Shown here one piece after another: positions 5,169 through 5,854 of a stretch of 5,854 bases of DNA. The first letter of the stretch is position 1; the number at the start of each line of letters is the position of its first letter. The position numbers and the translations under genes were made by a program. The DNA is taken from NCBI GenBank assembly GCA_021773655.1, contig JAJFJX010000344.1, positions 1 through 5,854 on the forward strand, in the 5' to 3' direction. Below the pieces are notes generated by a model. It made no database searches. It had not been told where the DNA came from and saw nothing but the letters and a program-made list of their open reading frames with translations. This DNA comes from Panacagrimonas sp. (GTDB lineage Bacteria; Pseudomonadota; Gammaproteobacteria; Nevskiales; Nevskiaceae).

Positions 5169-5854
5169 GTGAAAACACCCCCCTTGCTGCGGCGGCTTGC
5201 CGTCATGGCCGGCGTCATGGCCATGTCCTCGCAGGCGCTGGCAGTCGACTACATCGTCACCACCGAGCTTGACTCCAGCGCCGTCGACGGCGAAATCAGT
5301 TTGCGCGAGGCGATCGCCGCGGCCAGCACCAATGTCGCGGTCGGCGATGCGCCGGCCGGCGCACTCGAAGGCGACACCATCACCTTCGGCGCCGGCGTGG
5401 CGACCATCACCCTGGCCTCGCCCCTGCCCGCCATCACCGATGACCTCAGCATCAGCGGCACGGTGACCGTCGACGGCGACGGCGGCGCCATCCTGTCGGT
5501 CAGCTCGCCGTCCGCGGTCGGTGTAGTGATCGAGGGCCTGACCCTGACCGGCGGCAGTGCCGCCAGCGGCAGCGCGCTGAGCGTCGGCGCCGGCACCATC
5601 GTGACGCTGAACTCGGCAACGGTCACCGGCAACGTCGGCACCGGCGGCGGCGCCACCCAGGGTGGCGCGGTGGAGAACCTCGGCGCGCTGACCATCGTCG
5701 ATACCCTTTTCAGCAACAACGCGGCCACCACCATGGCCGGCAGTGGCGGCGCCATCATCCACGGCGGCACCACGCTGTCCATCAGCGGCGGCAGTTTCAC
5801 CGGCAATAGTGCAGCGCGGGCCGGCGGCGCCATCGAGATCTTCGGCGGCGCGAC
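5169..5854 (+). CDS. secreted beta-helix protein with CSLREA-like N-terminal domain and Pmp-type repeats, N-terminal part
   Basis: The frame starts at GTG 5169 and runs off the right edge after 228 codons. The N terminus is a signal peptide: basic MKTPPLLRRL, a hydrophobic stretch, and a cleavage site after SSQALA (residue 25). Next comes YIVTTELDSS...DGEISLREAIAAA (28-52), which resembles the CSLREA domain found at the front of many large bacterial surface or secreted proteins; here the usual Cys is Ile. The rest is rich in Gly, Ala, Thr and Ser with alternating beta strands, as in a right-handed parallel beta-helix. Repeat units appear from about residue 150: TGN (153-155), GGAV (165-168), FSNN (181-184), GGAI (193-196), FTGNSA (210-215) and GGAI (219-222). 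The GGAI/FxxN pairing is the hallmark of polymorphic-outer-membrane-protein (Pmp) repeats. The likely place is the cell surface or outside the cell. Function and anchor are unknown because the C terminus is missing. Family membership is fairly sure; a role in adhesion or carbohydrate binding is only a guess. Confidence 0.88.
   Translation, partial: MKTPPLLRRLAVMAGVMAMSSQALAVDYIVTTELDSSAVDGEISLREAIAAASTNVAVGDAPAGALEGDTITFGAGVATITLASPLPAITDDLSISGTVTVDGDGGAILSVSSPSAVGVVIEGLTLTGGSAASGSALSVGAGTIVTLNSATVTGNVGTGGGATQGGAVENLGALTIVDTLFSNNAATTMAGSGGAIIHGGTTLSISGGSFTGNSAARAGGAIEIFGGA

Noticed and set aside
5145..5762. Minus-strand frames opposite the beta-helix gene
   Set aside because: The plus-strand frame has a ribosome binding site, signal peptide and repeats; the opposite frames are low-complexity shadows caused by the repetitive GC-rich codons.
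5600..5854. Repeated GGCGGC-type words as a DNA repeat or CRISPR-like array
   Set aside because: They follow the codon phase of the Gly/Ala-rich protein repeats and have no spacer structure.

Overview
The window looks like chromosome from a GC-rich gammaproteobacterium. The evidence is the pcnB-folK-panB gene order, a PcnB whose motifs closely follow the gammaproteobacterial type, Shine-Dalgarno sites and a perfect TATAAT box, and very GC-rich third codon positions. A member of the Xanthomonadales/Lysobacterales or a neighbouring order is my best guess. This is inference, because no 16S or other species marker is present.

Left part, minus strand (1-2433): three housekeeping genes read leftwards. 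pcnB encodes poly(A) polymerase I, which tags RNA for decay. folK encodes the pterin pyrophosphokinase of folate synthesis. panB encodes ketopantoate hydroxymethyltransferase of pantothenate synthesis and is cut by the left edge after 68 codons. PanB uses 5,10-methylene-tetrahydrofolate, so FolK and PanB are metabolically linked. The genes keep the classic order but are separated by 191 bp and 148 bp spacers, each with short direct repeats and weak promoter-like boxes. pcnB appears to have a Shine-Dalgarno site placed for an AUU start rather than for the upstream GTG.

Middle (2434-3111): a short divergent promoter region serves pcnB on the left and a tRNA-Glu(CUC) gene on the right. The tRNA promoter has a perfect TATAAT box and a GC-rich discriminator. 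About 530 bp without a confident gene follow, holding a 9-bp perfect hairpin, a small tandem repeat and a minus-strand reading frame of uncertain status.

Right part, plus strand (3112-5854): a complete GspE/PilB-family secretion or pilus ATPase with all its nucleotide-binding boxes and a four-cysteine zinc motif, but with no secretion or pilus partner genes in view. After a 263 bp spacer with GC-rich hairpins comes the start of a secreted protein, cut by the right edge. It has a signal peptide, an N-terminal CSLREA-like segment and Gly/Ala-rich beta-helix repeats carrying GGAI/GGAV and FxxN motifs. No CRISPR array, insertion sequence, prophage gene or integrase is visible. The most notable points are the possible AUU start of pcnB, the orphan GspE-type ATPase, and the beta-helix surface protein with an altered CSLREA motif. 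I see no clear sign of an entirely new system.
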